From: Acidobacteriota bacterium
GTDB lineage: Bacteria; Acidobacteriota; Terriglobia; Bryobacterales; UBA6623
NCBI GenBank assembly: GCA_016125275.1
Contig: WGMB01000010.1
Span: forward strand, 1 to 64,000
DNA length: 64,000 nt
Direction: 5' to 3'
How positions within the stretch are numbered: the stretch's first letter is position 1; the number at the start of each line of letters is the position of its first letter. The notes beneath the pieces were generated by a model. It ran no database searches. It worked only from the letters and a program-made list of their open reading frames with translations, and was not told the DNA's origin. Below, in pieces: positions 62,005 to 64,000 of the stretch. Position numbers and translations under genes: made by a program.

Positions 62005-62687
62005 GAGCGTGGGTGGAAGATGTAGAGCCGTTGGGCCTTTGGACGCCATCGTAGCGGCTCGTCCGTCGAAATCCCAACACTACCGCGGCAGGTCGGATCC
62101 GGGAACACCCCCTCGGCTTCGAGCCGACGCAGGTAGCCGCCCCCTTGCGGGCCCATCCGGAACAGCATCGGCACGACCTCGTCCACCGGCAGCTCGCCCA
62201 GCCAATCCCGTTCGAAGCACCAGGACGCCAGCGCCGTGATCGACAGCCGGGCGAAGCGCGGGCGCAGATCGGCTAGAAGCTCCCGATAGAACTCGCGCTG
62301 CGAGAGCGCGGCGTCGAAGTCCAACTGCAGGCCCTCGAAGGCCGGTCGCGCCGCCAGCTCTTCGATCCAGTCGACCGTCAGCGCCCGCTGGCCCGGCCCG
62401 AGGTCCGCGTCTGGGCGCGCCTCGATGCGAACGACGGCAGTGACCGGCGTTCCCGGCGTCACGTGCAATGGCCAAGCGCGCGGCTGCGCTCGGACTTGAT
62501 CGCCCTGCAAGCGCAGCGTCCCGATCAGCACGGCCACGCGGGCCTCTCCCGGCTCGAGGAACCGCAGGTCGTCGGGACGCTCCCACACCCACAGCGTCAG
62601 CTCGACGGGAGTCGGCTCGGCCCGGCAGCCCCAGAACAGGGCCGCCGCCGACAGCGCCGCCGCCCAGCTTCGTCGGAACCCGCTCAA
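61959..62687 (-). CDS. DUF3142-like lipoprotein
   Basis: 242 aa from a TTG at 62687 that overlaps the upstream stop (TTGA). The start gives a lipoprotein signal with lipobox FWGC. The mature protein begins VELTLWVWERPDDLRFLEP and has VAVLIGTLRL, GLQLDFDAALSQREFY, LSITALASWC and LPVDEVVPMLFRMG, which I recognise as DUF3142. The pattern of strands ending in acidic residues (LQLDFDA) and the long alpha/beta repeat suggest a TIM-barrel related to glycoside hydrolases. An in-frame ATG at 62729 lies inside the upstream gene and gives no better signal peptide. Confidence 0.75.
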   Translation of the reverse strand: MSGFRRSWAAALSAAALFWGCRAEPTPVELTLWVWERPDDLRFLEPGEARVAVLIGTLRLQGDQVRAQPRAWPLHVTPGTPVTAVVRIEARPDADLGPGQRALTVDWIEELAARPAFEGLQLDFDAALSQREFYRELLADLRPRFARLSITALASWCFERDWLGELPVDEVVPMLFRMGPQGGGYLRRLEAEGVFPDPTCRGSVGISTDEPLRWRPKAQRLYIFHPRSWTSSDWRAVLASLD

Positions 62688-63634
62688 TCCAGCTTCCGCA
62701 AGAAGGTCAACCGTCCGATCTCCACCCATTCGCCCACGAAGATGTTGCCCTCGTGGTCGAAGCAGGCCCCGTGAGGGCAGACGAACTGCCCGGGCAGAAA
62801 GTGCTCCCGGCTCATCAGGCGGCGCGCCCGATAGTCGGCTTGGCCTTGGCCCAGGTGCGCCAGCAGGCGATTGTCCTTGTCGAGCAGCGTGACCCGCGCC
62901 GCCAGGTCGGGGATCAGCAGGGTCCCGTCGGGGGCCTGATCAAAGTGGCAGGGCAGATCGACGTCGCCCGCCAAGGTCCGCAACGGCTCGCCGTCGAGCG
63001 AAAACCATTGCAACCGGTGGTTCGAGCGGTCGGCGACCAGCACCTCCTCGGCGCCGGACCGGCGGTCGATGGCGATGCCGTGAGGCACGTTGAGCTCGCC
63101 CCGCTGGTCCGTCTTCCCGCCCCCGAAGGTGTTCTTGTAGCGGCCGTGGCGATCCCAGACCACAACGAAGCTCGAGCCGTAGCCGTCGGCGACGTAGATG
63201 TCTCCGTTGGAGGCGACCGCCAGATTCGTCGGCTTCCAGACGGGCTCCCTGCCCTCGGCGGCGGCGTAGGCGGGAGACTCGCGGGGGTAGCCGAGCGTCA
63301 GAAGCACGTTCCCCGCCAGATCCGTCTTCTGGACGATCGAACGACGAATGTCGCAGAAGTACAGGAATTCGTCGGACCCTTCCCGCACGAGCTGCATTCC
63401 GTGGGCGCCGCCGGCGAACTGGCCCCCCCAAGAGGTCACGAAATCCCCGCCCGGGTCGAAGACCACCACCGCGTGATCGCTGGGCGAGTCGGAGTGCACG
63501 GTGTGGTGTACGTAGACCAGCCCGGCCCTGTCGACCTGCACCGAGTGGACGTTGCCCCAGCGGATGCGATCCGGCAGATCCCCCCAGTCGTGAGTCGCTT
63601 CGTAGCGGTAGGCGCCCTGGCCGACGACGATCAT
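62684..63634 (-). CDS. NHL-repeat beta-propeller protein
   Basis: 316 aa with about six NHL-type blades: VHSVQVDRAGLVYVHHT, PTNLAVASNGDIYVADGYG, PHGIAIDRRSGAEEVLVADR, PHGACFDHEGNIFVGEWVE. No signal peptide is visible from the ATG at 63634, so it is either cytoplasmic or exported without a classic signal. Similar propellers act as lyases (peptidyl-hydroxyglycine type) or binding proteins; no metal-site pattern was clear. Begins 2 bp after the sulfatase-like stop and overlaps the DUF3142 start. Confidence 0.85.
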   Translation of the reverse strand: MIVVGQGAYRYEATHDWGDLPDRIRWGNVHSVQVDRAGLVYVHHTVHSDSPSDHAVVVFDPGGDFVTSWGGQFAGGAHGMQLVREGSDEFLYFCDIRRSIVQKTDLAGNVLLTLGYPRESPAYAAAEGREPVWKPTNLAVASNGDIYVADGYGSSFVVVWDRHGRYKNTFGGGKTDQRGELNVPHGIAIDRRSGAEEVLVADRSNHRLQWFSLDGEPLRTLAGDVDLPCHFDQAPDGTLLIPDLAARVTLLDKDNRLLAHLGQGQADYRARRLMSREHFLPGQFVCPHGACFDHEGNIFVGEWVEIGRLTFLRKLD

Positions 63635-63636
63635 GT

Positions 63637-64000
63637 TCAGTTCTCCACCCGCACTTCTTCGCTGTCCTGCAAACCCAATCGTACGGCGTGCGCCCGCAGG
63701 GTCTGGCCGGCGGACAGCTTCACCGGCTGGGAGTAGACCAGCCAGCGCGCCTGCGGGGCGGCGTCGAGGGTGTAGGCGATCGAGGCTCCTTCGTCCGAGT
63801 GCAAGGCGACCGTGGCGCCGCCGCCCGGTTGGGCCCGTTTGGACGCGGTCGGCGGAGCGGTCCGCTCGACGCGATTCTCCGGATACATCGTCCTGTAGAG
63901 CTCCGGCTCGGGGATCAGTCCGTGGTCGTTGGTGCGCGCCATCCACTCCAGCAACTGGCCGCGCATGCTCTCCAGGCGGGCGGCGTAGGCCGGCTCTCCG
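63637..64000 (-). CDS. sulfatase-type enzyme, C-terminal part (runs off the window)
   Basis: The open frame continues past 64000, so only about 120 C-terminal residues are visible. The first part (RGQLLEWMARTNDHGLIPE, then PELYRTMYPENR) matches the end of the catalytic domain of heparan/N-sulfoglucosamine-type sulfatases. The last 60 residues (ATVALHSDEGASIAYTLDA, GQTLRAHAVRLGLQDSEEV) form a chitobiase/FN3-associated C-terminal domain often fused to such sulfatases. The active-site CxPxR lies outside. First gene seen of the minus-strand operon. Confidence 0.7.
   Translation of the reverse strand, partial: GEPAYAARLESMRGQLLEWMARTNDHGLIPEPELYRTMYPENRVERTAPPTASKRAQPGGGATVALHSDEGASIAYTLDAAPQARWLVYSQPVKLSAGQTLRAHAVRLGLQDSEEVRVEN

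Noticed and set aside
62468-63736. 422-codon open frame on the plus strand
   Set aside because: Antisense to the NHL propeller and DUF3142 genes.

Overview
The window is a GC-rich chromosomal segment. It most likely comes from an acidobacterium of the Bryobacterales (former Solibacteres). The clearest marker is the C-terminal module of the secreted protease at 9717-12185, which reads as the TIGR03437 ('Solibacter C-terminal') domain. Supporting traits are many Tat-exported oxidoreductases, YVTN and PQQ beta-propellers, RraA-like and sulfatase genes, and coupled operons with very little spacer DNA. I found no insertion sequence, prophage, CRISPR array or integrase.

Layout. 1-939 is the 5' part of a 16S rRNA gene on the minus strand, preceded by a 440-bp leader or intergenic region. 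topA and dprA (1381-5253, minus) come next. Then follow a membrane-anchored PQQ-propeller protein, a SpoIID-like protein (plus), an S41 C-terminal processing protease (minus) and tRNA-Gln(TTG). 9717-13230 holds the secreted trypsin-like protease and a Tat-exported aldo/keto reductase. 13238-16760 (minus) holds two tandem YVTN propellers and glyA. 16941-23668 (plus) holds a serine hydrolase, an AzgA-type purine permease, a PQQ-dependent dehydrogenase followed by a five-heme cytochrome c, a Gfo/Idh/MocA oxidoreductase and a SYLF protein that ends in a good terminator.

23974-36308 is a ten-gene exopolysaccharide operon: Wza-like export protein, Wzc-like BY-kinase, an orphan GT-B-like protein, three GT4 and two GT2 glycosyltransferases, a Wzy/O-antigen-ligase-type membrane protein and a CapK/PaaK-like adenylating enzyme. 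Most junctions are ATGA, GTGA or TGATG overlaps, so the products are probably made in fixed ratio. No flippase or priming glycosyltransferase is present. serS follows.

37615-43707 (minus) is a heavy-metal RND efflux operon: a His-rich exported protein, a TolC-like channel, an adaptor lipoprotein and a CzcA-type pump. 43804-48500 (minus) holds the housekeeping genes der, pheA and lon. 48557-51269 holds a DUF2103-like protein, an exported HExxH (peptidase MA-like) protein and an M15-like protein.

51332-64000 is rich in exported carbohydrate and sugar-acid enzymes: a fumarylacetoacetase-family protein, an RraA-like protein, an enolase-superfamily protein, a GH2 lipoprotein, an unknown membrane protein with a FAD oxidoreductase, and a four-gene minus-strand operon (sulfatase C-terminus, NHL propeller, DUF3142 lipoprotein, large helical-repeat protein). 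The last operon, the exported sugar-acid set with substituted active-site residues, and the His-rich efflux partner look the least described. Function in all three is inference.
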